Positions 32,795 to 41,585 of a stretch of DNA of 55,151 nucleotides are shown here, one piece after another (within the stretch, counting starts at the first letter, position 1; each line of letters begins with the position of its first letter). The stretch lies in NCBI GenBank assembly GCA_025057575.1, contig JANXBO010000003.1:1-55151 (forward strand), given 5' to 3'. Position numbers and translations under genes: made by a program. The notes under the pieces are model-generated. The model saw nothing but the letters and a program-made list of their open reading frames with translations, made no database searches and was not told the DNA's origin. This DNA comes from Candidatus Caldisaccharidevorator malaysiensis (GTDB lineage Bacteria; Armatimonadota; Fervidibacteria; Fervidibacterales; Fervidibacteraceae).

Positions 32795-34546
32795 TCAGCG
32801 GACCAGTTCTTCCGCTCGCCTCTTTAGGTTATCCAAAACGAACTTGGCTTTTCGGTAGACCTGATCGGCGCTGTATGATGAGGAGACAAAGACGCTGTTT
32901 GCTTCGCTTTCTTTGCCGAATCGGACCACGATGTCGGGGCCCTTGGTCCTCTTAATAGTCGCCTGAAGGGACGGCTGGTCCAAACCGTGTTGGGGTCCTG
33001 GTTTTTCGGCTATCCATTTGTCCGCCCGCAGGCTTTCCAGTTCAAACAAAACAGCATCCACTGCGTCCCAATTCGCCCAGCCCTTTTTGGGCTCTCGTCG
33101 CTCCCAGTCCTTTTCCCCTCTTTTCACCAAATGGACCTTCTTTTTATCCCAGGCGAGAAGGATCTCTGTTACTTCGTCTCGGGAAAACTTGACCACCTGC
33201 AAATCTCGGAAATCGTTGGGACTCTTGGTCAGGTCTTTGACCGTTGTCGGGAAGATCTTGTAGACCGTCGGACCGAGGTTCGTCTTTGCAAACCCTTCCT
33301 TTCCTTTGATGGACAGCCACACTTTTTTCGGTTCTTTTCTTCCCTTCTCTTGAACGACCAACTCCACTTGTGGTTTATCCAGACCATATTGGGCTAAGTT
33401 GGCAGGGCGGTCGATAAACTCGCGTGCTTCCATTCCCTCTAAGGTCCACAAAAGGTCGTCCACTTTCCAGGTGTCCGCAGGGAGCGGCTTGGGCTTTTCC
33501 ATTCTCCACCGTTCCTCGTCCCCTTCCTTCACTTTGGACAGGACGACCTGTTGCCCTGCTGCCGTTAAAGTCACGTGCTCTACCTTCTCTTTCTCAAGGG
33601 CAAGGATCTTTTTAGATCGGAAGTAGGCAAGGTCTTTCTTCAACTCCTTTGCTTCCCATTCATCAATGAGGACGACGGCGGGGAAGCGATGGCTCTTGGC
33701 GAAGAAACGAGTTTTGGTCTTCGGGTCCTGTTTGCCGACCCAAAGGGTCAATGGCTTGTCTCTTCCCTTTATCCAAACCTGCCATTCTACGGGAGGCTGG
33801 TTCAATTGGAACCGAGCCAAATCTTCCGGTTTGGGTTGTTCCGTCACAAACTCCCTTGCCTGCAGACCCGAAAGCCGATCCAAAATGCTGTCAATGGATC
33901 CTTTTTCAGCGGGCGACTGGATCGGCTGGACGATTTTCCATTCCTTGCCGTCGCCCATCTCCATCACGATCGTCTGCCCTTGCGCACGCACCGCCAGTCT
34001 TTGCACTCGTTCCTTCTTAAAGTTCAGCAGTTTTTTGTCGCGGTATTCCGTCGGAGACTTTTGCGAATCGTCCAGCAACCAACTGGAGATTGCGATCGGA
34101 CGGTCCTGCCCGTTCACTAAGGCGTAGACCTTCATCCCGTCTGGCGTCTTGTTACCCAAAACGATGGTGTAAGTCCGATTCCGGTCGTCGGTGACCGTGA
34201 CGGTCGCAGCAGGAGACTTTAGTCCAAACTCGGGCTTCTCTTTGGCACTGCTGTCCAGTTCTTCTTCTATCTTCAACGCTTTAAAGCGTTCTGTCAAGGT
34301 CTTGACGGCGGAAGGATCGGCAGGTGTCCGAACGGGTTTCTCCATCCACCAAGACTTTCCCTTTTTAGTGAGCCGAATTTGCTGAGGGGCTTGTTTGCGT
34401 TCAATGGTGACGGAAACGATAGATTCGGGATCCAATCGCAAGGCGATCGGTCCTCTGACCACCTCTCCCCTTTCCCGAAACCAAACATAGACCAAAAGAC
34501 CGGCGAAGAGAATCAGAAGGAGCACACTGTTCTTCCATCTCTTCAC
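32795..34546 (-). CDS. DUF4340 membrane-anchored periplasmic protein
   Basis: A 583-residue protein that starts with one transmembrane helix (VLLLILFAGLLVYVWF) and continues as a periplasmic repeat domain of the DUF4340 type. Similar segments recur: WWMEKPVRTPADPSAVKTL, WKIVQPIQSPAEKGSID, RWRMEKPKPLPADTWKVDDLLW and WERREPKKGWANWDAVDAV. That indicates four related beta modules. It is the last gene of the Gld-like ABC transporter operon, 77 bp after the GldG-type gene. Family members are usually found exactly in this position; their role is unproven, perhaps exporting or sensing surface material. Confidence 0.85.
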   Translation of the reverse strand: MKRWKNSVLLLILFAGLLVYVWFRERGEVVRGPIALRLDPESIVSVTIERKQAPQQIRLTKKGKSWWMEKPVRTPADPSAVKTLTERFKALKIEEELDSSAKEKPEFGLKSPAATVTVTDDRNRTYTIVLGNKTPDGMKVYALVNGQDRPIAISSWLLDDSQKSPTEYRDKKLLNFKKERVQRLAVRAQGQTIVMEMGDGKEWKIVQPIQSPAEKGSIDSILDRLSGLQAREFVTEQPKPEDLARFQLNQPPVEWQVWIKGRDKPLTLWVGKQDPKTKTRFFAKSHRFPAVVLIDEWEAKELKKDLAYFRSKKILALEKEKVEHVTLTAAGQQVVLSKVKEGDEERWRMEKPKPLPADTWKVDDLLWTLEGMEAREFIDRPANLAQYGLDKPQVELVVQEKGRKEPKKVWLSIKGKEGFAKTNLGPTVYKIFPTTVKDLTKSPNDFRDLQVVKFSRDEVTEILLAWDKKKVHLVKRGEKDWERREPKKGWANWDAVDAVLFELESLRADKWIAEKPGPQHGLDQPSLQATIKRTKGPDIVVRFGKESEANSVFVSSSYSADQVYRKAKFVLDNLKRRAEELVR

Positions 34547-34623
34547 CGTCTGTCACCTCCAAAGGCTTCCCAGCAACGATCCATAGGAGATGCGCCCAGG
34601 AAGAAACAGCAACAGCCCCTGCC

Positions 34624-36195
34624 TTAACCTCTGCGGTTCCACCAGACGATAAAACCGGTCATTAAAATCGCTAACGGTAAGGCGATCAGACTCCAGACGA
34701 CGGTAAAGACCTGTTGATGCCGACTGAGGAACATTCGGCTGGGCAGGTCTTCTTTTGGAGGGATCTCTATCAGCACATCTTCACCCGCCAACCAGTGAAT
34801 GCACGAAGCGGCGAAGGCACCATTGCGCAAATTTGCGATCAGCCCGTTGGTGAAAAAGTCGGAATCGGCAATGACGACGGTTCGTTGTTTCTTTTTGTCA
34901 CTAATTGTCTTTTCTACTGCGCAGGCGAGGATGAAGGGACCACCCTCTTCTCCCTGGTCCTTGCGGACGGCTCCTTTTAGTTCCCCTTCTCTCCAACTGT
35001 TCGCCGAACTTTCAATCAATTCCGAAACGGTCACGCCCGATGGCACCTGACTCTTTCTCTTGAGGGGTCGGGCGGTGACAAAGAGAACGGCTTCCTGTTG
35101 GGCTTTCTGGAACGGACGGGTAATGTCGTGGAAGCGAAAGGACAGAGCAAACACAGCGGCAGCGTCTGCGATGATGTTGTTCTCCGGCTCGACGACAATG
35201 CCTGGGTTGGTCTGCAAGCCCCACTGGTCCAACCAGTCAGAGAAGGAAGGTGCCGGATCTGGCTCCAGCATCAACAGCAGTTTTCCGCCCTTCTTTAAGT
35301 ATTCATCAATCACTTTCTTCTCCTGAGGCAGGAGGGACTGCTGGGCACCGGCGATGACCAAAACATCGCAGTCCGCCGGTATCTTTCCCTCGGTCATCAG
35401 TTTCAAGGTCTTGATGATGTAGTTCTGTCTCTCCAACCCCGTCTTCAGGTTGCTGATTCCCGTCGCCCCAAAATCCTCAGGTGATTTCTCCCCGTGACCC
35501 ACCAAAAAATACACATTCGGCTTTTTATCGCTGGTGACCTTGATAATGGCTCCGGTAAATTCTTTTTCCCCCCCGAAACTGACGCGCTCCTTCTTCCCGT
35601 TGGCTTCAAAGATCGTTATCCCGGACCCGGTCACTTCTTTTTCTCGGGCTAAGAGAGGTTCTCGGTCGGGGTCCACGACCTGAAAAGAGATTTTTGCCGA
35701 ATGGGACCGATAGCGCCGGAGCAGGTCTTGGACTCGTGGGAACTCCGGTGATTGAGCATCATAGAAAGCGTAGACTTTCACCTCTTTTTTCAAGTTCTTT
35801 AAGACATTGATGGTCTGAGGCGATAAGGAGTGCCGCTTGATCTTCGTCCAGTCCCAGGAAATCTCCCGTCGGTCTGCTACATAAACGATTAGGACGAGGA
35901 TGCCGATCAGTAACAGAGTGCTCACCAGAACGCTGGTGCCCATCTGCCCCTTCTGGCTGATTAGAAAAGTTAGAAGTTCCCGAAACTCAACGGCAATCAA
36001 AGCAAGGAGAAGCAAACCAGCCACCCCTAAAACGCTTCCCCAGTAGAGGGGCGTTGCCGGGTAGGCAAGACGGAGAGTAAGGGCGCCGATGCTTAGGACG
36101 GCAATGGTCATCAGGATCGGCAAAGCATTTTCGTGAATCAGTCGACGCAAGGTCTTCGTGATCGGTAACCCCCGAAGACGATTCCCCATAGGCAA
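34624..36195 (-). CDS. GldG-type ABC transporter auxiliary protein
   Basis: Membrane-bound protein of the Gld family ABC-type auxiliary (GldG/DUF7088) group. Two or three N-terminal transmembrane helices (about residues 27-110) precede a periplasmic region (QTINVLKNLKKEVKVYAFYDAQSPEFPRV, then FLVGHGEKSPEDFG). VLVIAGAQQSLLPQEKKVIDEYLKKGGKLLLMLEPDP follows, and the protein ends in a C-terminal helix. That matches the ABC auxiliary domain, which is a Rossmann-like fold without enzymatic residues. It starts 4 bp after the permease stop. Size of 523 aa is typical. Confidence 0.85.
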   Translation of the reverse strand: MPMGNRLRGLPITKTLRRLIHENALPILMTIAVLSIGALTLRLAYPATPLYWGSVLGVAGLLLLALIAVEFRELLTFLISQKGQMGTSVLVSTLLLIGILVLIVYVADRREISWDWTKIKRHSLSPQTINVLKNLKKEVKVYAFYDAQSPEFPRVQDLLRRYRSHSAKISFQVVDPDREPLLAREKEVTGSGITIFEANGKKERVSFGGEKEFTGAIIKVTSDKKPNVYFLVGHGEKSPEDFGATGISNLKTGLERQNYIIKTLKLMTEGKIPADCDVLVIAGAQQSLLPQEKKVIDEYLKKGGKLLLMLEPDPAPSFSDWLDQWGLQTNPGIVVEPENNIIADAAAVFALSFRFHDITRPFQKAQQEAVLFVTARPLKRKSQVPSGVTVSELIESSANSWREGELKGAVRKDQGEEGGPFILACAVEKTISDKKKQRTVVIADSDFFTNGLIANLRNGAFAASCIHWLAGEDVLIEIPPKEDLPSRMFLSRHQQVFTVVWSLIALPLAILMTGFIVWWNRRG

Positions 36196-36199
36196 CAGG

Positions 36200-36994
36200 T
36201 CACCTCCATCGCCGACTGGCTAAAACCTGAACAGAGAGGTAGAGGGCAAGAAAAGTCCAGCAAAGATAGTAAACGATGTCCTGGAACTTTATCAGTCCCG
36301 CTGTAAAGTCCTGAAACCGATAGTAGAGGGAGATTTTGCGGAAGATCTCCGCCCAGCCCGCAGCCCCTTCCGTCGGCCAGTTAATGATGTAAAGAAGGAG
36401 ATAGGTCCCGAAAGTCCCCATTGCAGCGATAATCTGGTTGTCCGTGACCGACGACCAGAAGACCCCGATGGCGATCAAGGGGGCAGCAAAGAAGGCTAAT
36501 CCAATATAGGCGGTCCAGTAAGGACCCAAATCGGCAGTCCCTCCGGAAAAACGGTTGATCAGGTAGGGCACATAAAGGGAAAGAGCCAACCCGGTCAAAA
36601 GCCAGAAGAAACCCGCACTGAACTTGCCCACAACGACCTGCCAGTCCGTAACGGGCGAGGTCAAAAGGAGTTCCAAGGTCCCCAACCGTCGCTCTTCGGC
36701 AAGCAGTCGCATCGTCACGATCGGCAGAACGAAAATCAGAATGATCGCTGTGTTCCAGTAAAGGACCCTCATCTGACCAGCTTCTCCTAACTGGAGAATG
36801 GAAATAAACATCAGCCCGATCAGGAAAGCAAAGAACGTGAGGGTCACATAGGCGATCCAGGAACTAAAGAGAGAGCGAATCTCTCTTCGGGCGATCAGCG
36901 CCGTCACCGTCAGCCATTCGTAAATCCTGGTCCACAAAGGTCGGATCAGAATAAGAGCCCGACCGGGGTGCAAAACGGTCACTGCACCTTTCAT
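36200..36994 (-). CDS. ABC-2 type permease (GldF-like)
   Basis: Six-helix ABC-2 membrane protein. Hydrophobic segments include SWIAYVTLTFFAFLIGLMF, AIILIFVLPIVTMRLLAEER (the conserved ABC-2 MRLLAEERR motif) and FFWLLTGLALSLYVPYL. LAFFAAPLIAIGVFW, GTYLLLYIINW and YYLCWTFLALYLSVQVL follow. ATG at 36994 overlaps the stop of the ATPase gene (36991-36994, ATGA), so the two are coupled. The exact substrate is unknown. In Bacteroidota the homologous GldAFG is linked to gliding, but this genome type is not known to glide in that way. Confidence 0.87.
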   Translation of the reverse strand: MKGAVTVLHPGRALILIRPLWTRIYEWLTVTALIARREIRSLFSSWIAYVTLTFFAFLIGLMFISILQLGEAGQMRVLYWNTAIILIFVLPIVTMRLLAEERRLGTLELLLTSPVTDWQVVVGKFSAGFFWLLTGLALSLYVPYLINRFSGGTADLGPYWTAYIGLAFFAAPLIAIGVFWSSVTDNQIIAAMGTFGTYLLLYIINWPTEGAAGWAEIFRKISLYYRFQDFTAGLIKFQDIVYYLCWTFLALYLSVQVLASRRWR

Positions 36995-37911
36995 TCTTTC
37001 GTCACCAAGTTAATGAAGATTTCTTCCAAGGTGAGTTCCTCGGACCGCAATTCCAAGAGACCCCAACCTCTCTTCACAACTGCCTCAGCAATCTGCGGTC
37101 TCAAGTCCTGGTCGGTGGGTGCCTCTATGGCGAACAAGTTATCGTCCCGCCTTTCAACGGACAGAACTCCGTCCAGATTCTTTAGTGCGGAAAGGGGCTC
37201 CGACGGAGGTTTTTGAAGTCTGACAAGAATCCTCTGGCTTTTCATCAGTCCCCGAGACAGGTTTTCTGGTGAATCCTCAGCAATCAGGCGACCCTTATGA
37301 ATGATCAGGACCCGCTGACAAGTCATAGAAACTTCTGGGAGAATGTGGGTGCTGAGGATGACCGTGTGATCGCCTGCCAACTCTTTAATGAGTTGGCGAA
37401 TTTCCCGAACCTGAACCGGGTCCAGACCGATCGTCGGCTCATCTAAGATCAAGACCTTCGGCTCGTGAACCAGTGCTTGGGCGACGCCGACCCGTTGGCG
37501 ATAACCCTTGGAAAGGTGCCCGTTAATCCGGTCGGCAACATCCCTCAGCCCGCATCTTTCAATCACATCGTCCACTCGGGACCGGACTCTCTTACGGTCC
37601 ACGCCTCGGATCCTTGCCATATAAGTCAGATATTCCCGAACTCTCATCTCCGAGTAAATAGGCACGGTCTCGGGTAGATAGCCAATAATCCGCCGGACTT
37701 CCAAAGACTCTTCCACCACATCGTAGCCACCGACCTTGGCGCTCCCGCTGCTGGGGCTCAAGTACCCAGCGAGGATCCGCATCGTCGTCGTTTTCCCTGC
37801 ACCATTGGGACCCAGAAACCCGACGATCTCTCCCTTTTGGACCGTAAAGGAGACCTGGCTCAGCGCCAAGGTTTCCCCATAATACTTGGTCAACTCGCTT
37901 ACCTGAATCAT
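36991..37911 (-). CDS. ABC transporter ATP-binding protein (GldA-like)
   Basis: P-loop subunit of the ABC-2 exporter. Walker A is GPNGAGKTTT, the signature is in HLSKGYRQRVGVAQALVHEPKVLILDEPTIGLDP (with Walker B), and the switch His is in VILSTHILPEV. The C-terminal about 80 residues form the GldA-like regulatory extension (VRLQKPPSEPLSALKNLDGVLSVERR). ATG at 37911 has GGTGGAG ahead; the frame to 38067 lacks a start signal. It heads the operon and is divergent from hisG, with 125 bp between the starts. Confidence 0.92.
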   Translation of the reverse strand: MIQVSELTKYYGETLALSQVSFTVQKGEIVGFLGPNGAGKTTTMRILAGYLSPSSGSAKVGGYDVVEESLEVRRIIGYLPETVPIYSEMRVREYLTYMARIRGVDRKRVRSRVDDVIERCGLRDVADRINGHLSKGYRQRVGVAQALVHEPKVLILDEPTIGLDPVQVREIRQLIKELAGDHTVILSTHILPEVSMTCQRVLIIHKGRLIAEDSPENLSRGLMKSQRILVRLQKPPSEPLSALKNLDGVLSVERRDDNLFAIEAPTDQDLRPQIAEAVVKRGWGLLELRSEELTLEEIFINLVTKE

Positions 37912-38036
37912 CGTTCTCCACCCTTGTGGGTCGAAGCCGAAAGGCTGTCCGGGACTGTTAATTATAGCGTCTCGCGATTCGGCTGGGGTTACAATGTGAC
38001 CTTGAGAACCGTTGGACAGACGGGGAGGTTCTTGGC

Positions 38037-38918
38037 GTGGCACTCCAGTTGCGATTTGGCATACCAAAAGGGAGCCTTCAGGAGAGCACCCTCCGCCTCT
38101 TTCGGCTGGCGGGTTGGGAGATTCAAGTGGAAGGACGCTCTCATTTTCCCCGGGTCAACGATCCCGATCTCCAACCGATCCTGCTGAGAGCCCAGGAAAT
38201 CCCCCGATATGTAGCGGAAGGGGTCTTGGATGCGGGGCTGACGGGCTGGGACCAGGTTTTAGAAAACGAGGCGCAAGATCGGGTCGTTCTGGTCAGCGAA
38301 CTGGTTTACTCCAAGCAGGGTCTGGGGCAGGTCCGCCTGGTCATTGCAGTCCACGAGCAGTCGCCTATTCAAAATGTCAAAGACTTGAACGGGAAACGAA
38401 TCGCCACTGAGTTGCCCAATGTCGTCAAAAAGTTTCTTAGAGAACGGGGGGTGGAGGCTACTGTGGAATTTTCTTGGGGTTCCACAGAAGCAAAAGTCCC
38501 CGACTTAGTGGACGCCATCGCCGATGTGACGGAAACGGGCGCCACCCTTCGGGCAGCCAACCTAAGGATCGTAGAGACCATCTTGGAATCTACCACCCGT
38601 CTCATCGCCAATCCCGTCGCCTGGGCCAATGAGGCGAAGAGACAAAAAATACAGGACATTGCCCTCTTACTGGAAGGAGCCTTGCGAGCCCAACAGAAGG
38701 TCGGACTGAAACTGAATGTCCAGCGAAAGGACTTAGAGAAAGTTCTTTCCGTCCTCCCAGCGATGAAGGCGCCGACCATTTCGCCCCTCGCTGATGAAGA
38801 CTGGGTCGCCATTGAAGTGATCGTGGATGAGGTTTCGGTTCGCTCTCTCATCCCCCTCCTCAAGGGAGCGGGTGCTCAGGACATCATTGAGTATCCCCTC
38901 AACAAGGTCATTCCATAA
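38037..38918 (+). CDS. hisG: ATP phosphoribosyltransferase, long form
   Basis: First and feedback-controlled step of histidine synthesis. The N-terminal LRFGIPKGSLQESTLRLFRLAGW is the start of the catalytic core. GVLDAGLTGWDQVLE and the PRPP site IADVTETGATLRAANLRIVETILESTTRLIANP follow. The C-terminal about 80 residues are the long-form regulatory domain that binds histidine (LPAMKAPTISPLADEDWVAIEVIVDE). Length of 293 aa identifies the homo-hexameric HisG-L type, which needs no HisZ. GTG at 38037 has GGGGAGG eight bases ahead. No other his genes are near. Confidence 0.93.
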   Translation: MALQLRFGIPKGSLQESTLRLFRLAGWEIQVEGRSHFPRVNDPDLQPILLRAQEIPRYVAEGVLDAGLTGWDQVLENEAQDRVVLVSELVYSKQGLGQVRLVIAVHEQSPIQNVKDLNGKRIATELPNVVKKFLRERGVEATVEFSWGSTEAKVPDLVDAIADVTETGATLRAANLRIVETILESTTRLIANPVAWANEAKRQKIQDIALLLEGALRAQQKVGLKLNVQRKDLEKVLSVLPAMKAPTISPLADEDWVAIEVIVDEVSVRSLIPLLKGAGAQDIIEYPLNKVIP

Positions 38919-38942
38919 CCACGAAATGGGGAGGGAACGGAT

Positions 38943-41231
38943 GTGAGGTGGCTTTTCCTGATCGCATCTTGCCTGACTTCTTGTCTGATCGTCAATCGGT
39001 TACCTTCGCAGGAACTGAGTAATGGGTTGATCCGTCTGTGGCTGATGGGTCCATCCGGTGATTCCACCGGATTTGTCCTCTCCTCTCCCAAAACGGACGA
39101 GCCATTGGCGATCATCACGTTGAGCAGTGGGCGCACCCTTCGGGCTCAAAAGACCACCCTTCAACAAGCAAAGGATCAGTCCTTTATCCGCTTTGAGTCC
39201 TTTCGGTCTCATCCGTCCTTCCGTCTGTCACCTCAATCCTTCATTGAGGTGCGCTTATTGAAAGGGGAGCCGTATCCAAAGGTGTCCTTTCGGCTGGAAC
39301 TGTTATCTTTTGATGAAACGGCTTACCGGTCCGCCCTCGGCAATGTGCCCTTTCACTTTTTGGCGGCTACGGTAAAGGGGGCAGAAGTTTTTCACCAGAG
39401 AGGATGGATGATCGGCACTCCTGTCATTGACCCTTACATCCTGATTCAGGCAGGTCCTGTCTCCTTCATCAAGAGCCAGTGGGCGGATGGATGGAGTTAC
39501 GCACCCCCCTTTGGTGCCTATCCCCTTCCCGTCGTCGGTCTCTGGAAACCTTCCCAAAAAATCTATGTCGGCTACGAGTTCGTGACCGCCCGCTTGCACG
39601 ATCGCTCGGAAAAAGACCTGTCCAGCGCTTATTGTTGGTCCCTTGACAAAACAGGTGAAGGGCAATTCTTTTGCCTCGTTTACCCGTATGCGACGGAAGG
39701 GTTTCGCAAATTGCGTTATCCAGTTGGAAGGGAACGGCTGGAGAGTCATTTTCATATCGTCTGGTCTGACGATCTTCCGTCCACAAAAGATCCTAATCGG
39801 TTGATTCACAAGTGGATGTGGGACCGATATGCTGATCATCTTCCGTCAAGTCCCCCGATGAACGAATTCGGGTGGCTCCCTCGGAACTTGGCGTTAAAGA
39901 CCTTCCCAGTTCCCAGCCTCGGCGATCTGTTTGTGACCACCGGTCCCGACAATCCGTTTCAAAACCCGGGCAACCTGGCTGCCATCGGCGTGGGATACGA
40001 CATTCCGGTGATTGATTATCTCTTCTTGCAAAAGAAAAGTGAAAGTCTCCGTCGCCTGCGTCAGCAACTGGATTTCCTTGCCGAAAAAGCAACAATTTTC
40101 ACCGTCGGCAAAGACGAATGTGTTTTCTGGTCCAAGCCGATCAGTGGCGACTGGCGGTCCCATTATGGTCCTGGAGTGCCTACTCTCAGGAATGTCCAGG
40201 GCTTTATGGTCGGTCAGGCTTTCTTGGATGCCGTTCGCAACGGCTGGAGAGAGCAAAAGTATCTTCGTATCGTGGACGGTGTGCGCCGCTGGGCAGACCA
40301 TTTTCTCTACACGAGGAACTGTTACGACGATGTGCCCGATGCTCAATTTGCGTGGAGTGCCGCACCTATCTGCCATTTCCTCTTATCCTACTACTACACC
40401 TTCCGAGACGATCCAAAACCGGAAAGGAAGCGTCTGGCGCTAACGGCAAAAGACCTTGCTGTGTCCGTCGCTTACCGTTATCTGGCTCTTTTTCCCTGCG
40501 ACAACGATCCTGATGACGATATAGACGCTGCCTTCTTTATGGAGCCCAATGCCGGCTACCCCTGGCTGGGCTCTGCCTGTGCCAACGAGATTTGGGCGTT
40601 CGCCCACGCGCTCTTGGAAGTTTATGTGGTTAGTGGTGATGCGATCCTGGGTCACTACTTACGGGGTATGAATGAAAAATGGACTTGGCTAATGCGCGAT
40701 GAGTGGCATCCAAGAGTATCGGATTATGTTCATTCTTTCGCAGAAATGTATGGGCTTTACGATGGGGTCATCGTTGGTCGGGGAAAGCGGAGCACCTTTG
40801 GGGGTCTGTGGGGTGGTTTGGAACAGTTAGCCTACCCCGTCAGTGATGCCGATGTCCGGGTCGTCTGTGGCGAAGGTGGTGCTTTGGCGTTCAACAAAGA
40901 CGGTTTTCGTTATGACATCCATCGTTACGGCTGGTCTCAAGGCAAGTCATTAGGGTTGACCTTTCAAGTCATCCCTCTTCAAGAGGCAGTCCCGTCCCAT
41001 CCCGATGTAATGGTGACGGTGCCTCATCACCGGTTGACCGGAATTTCGGTGCACGTTCTGGGAAAGGGCACTAAGATCAGACCAAAAGTAGATTTTTTCC
41101 CGCAGCGTCCGGACACGATCCTCATCAGAGAGGTTCCGTTAGGGCAACAGGTGGTCATCGGTGAGGCGCCTGCTAAAGGATGGATGTTTTTAAAGAACGA
41201 AGTGGTGAAGCCTCGTCGGGTGCGACCGTAG
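38943..41231 (+). CDS. large secreted protein, possible alpha/alpha-toroid enzyme
   Basis: A 762-residue unrecognised protein. A signal peptide (LFLIASCLTSCLIV, cut near residue 22) indicates export. Residues about 25-290 look beta-rich. Residues about 295-620 are rich in Trp, Tyr and helix-forming blocks (AFLDAVRNGWREQKYLRIVDGVRRWADHFLY, SACANEIWAFAHALLEVYVVSGD). This pattern resembles six-hairpin glycosidases and polysaccharide lyases, but I see no signature catalytic residues. GTG at 38943 follows GGGGAGGGAA. It is 24 bp after hisG, so read-through is possible. It may act on extracellular polysaccharide (inference). Confidence 0.6.
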   Translation: MRWLFLIASCLTSCLIVNRLPSQELSNGLIRLWLMGPSGDSTGFVLSSPKTDEPLAIITLSSGRTLRAQKTTLQQAKDQSFIRFESFRSHPSFRLSPQSFIEVRLLKGEPYPKVSFRLELLSFDETAYRSALGNVPFHFLAATVKGAEVFHQRGWMIGTPVIDPYILIQAGPVSFIKSQWADGWSYAPPFGAYPLPVVGLWKPSQKIYVGYEFVTARLHDRSEKDLSSAYCWSLDKTGEGQFFCLVYPYATEGFRKLRYPVGRERLESHFHIVWSDDLPSTKDPNRLIHKWMWDRYADHLPSSPPMNEFGWLPRNLALKTFPVPSLGDLFVTTGPDNPFQNPGNLAAIGVGYDIPVIDYLFLQKKSESLRRLRQQLDFLAEKATIFTVGKDECVFWSKPISGDWRSHYGPGVPTLRNVQGFMVGQAFLDAVRNGWREQKYLRIVDGVRRWADHFLYTRNCYDDVPDAQFAWSAAPICHFLLSYYYTFRDDPKPERKRLALTAKDLAVSVAYRYLALFPCDNDPDDDIDAAFFMEPNAGYPWLGSACANEIWAFAHALLEVYVVSGDAILGHYLRGMNEKWTWLMRDEWHPRVSDYVHSFAEMYGLYDGVIVGRGKRSTFGGLWGGLEQLAYPVSDADVRVVCGEGGALAFNKDGFRYDIHRYGWSQGKSLGLTFQVIPLQEAVPSHPDVMVTVPHHRLTGISVHVLGKGTKIRPKVDFFPQRPDTILIREVPLGQQVVIGEAPAKGWMFLKNEVVKPRRVRP

Positions 41232-41373
41232 CCGCCGATGGTCCCTGTCTCAAAAGCCCGTCACCGCGACAACCATTTAGTGCCCGCACATTGCTGACAT
41301 AGAAAAAATCCTAAAAAAGCACTGTTTCTTTCCAGAATGACCAACTTTTAATGGTCTCTCTTAGACGGGGACA

Positions 41374-41501
41374 ATGAGCAAGATGTTCAGAAAAAAGCCT
41401 CGCTACTGACGGTTCTTCTGGTCTCTGTCGGCACGGTATCGACAAACGGAGAAAACTATGCTAAAATTAGAATCAACTCACTTTCATGGGGGGGATGCTA
41501 A
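41374..41501 (+). pseudogene. frame-broken small secreted ORF
   Basis: ATG at 41374, with GGGG before it, starts MSKMFRKK. Beyond a run of six As (41391-41396) only another frame makes sense. There it reads ASLLTVLLVSVGTVSTNGENYA, ending SLSWGGC at TAA 41499-41501. One more A would join them into a short exported peptide with a good signal sequence. The TAA overlaps the ATG at 41495 of the SBBP gene. The rest of the 41232-41585 gap shows nothing recognisable. Confidence 0.3.
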
Positions 41502-41585
41502 AGGTGGCGCTAGGCGGGTGGTCGGTTTGTTCTCCCTTTCGACCCGACTGTCTGGGCAGTTTCGTCTGTTTGGGCTCAGTCGTGG

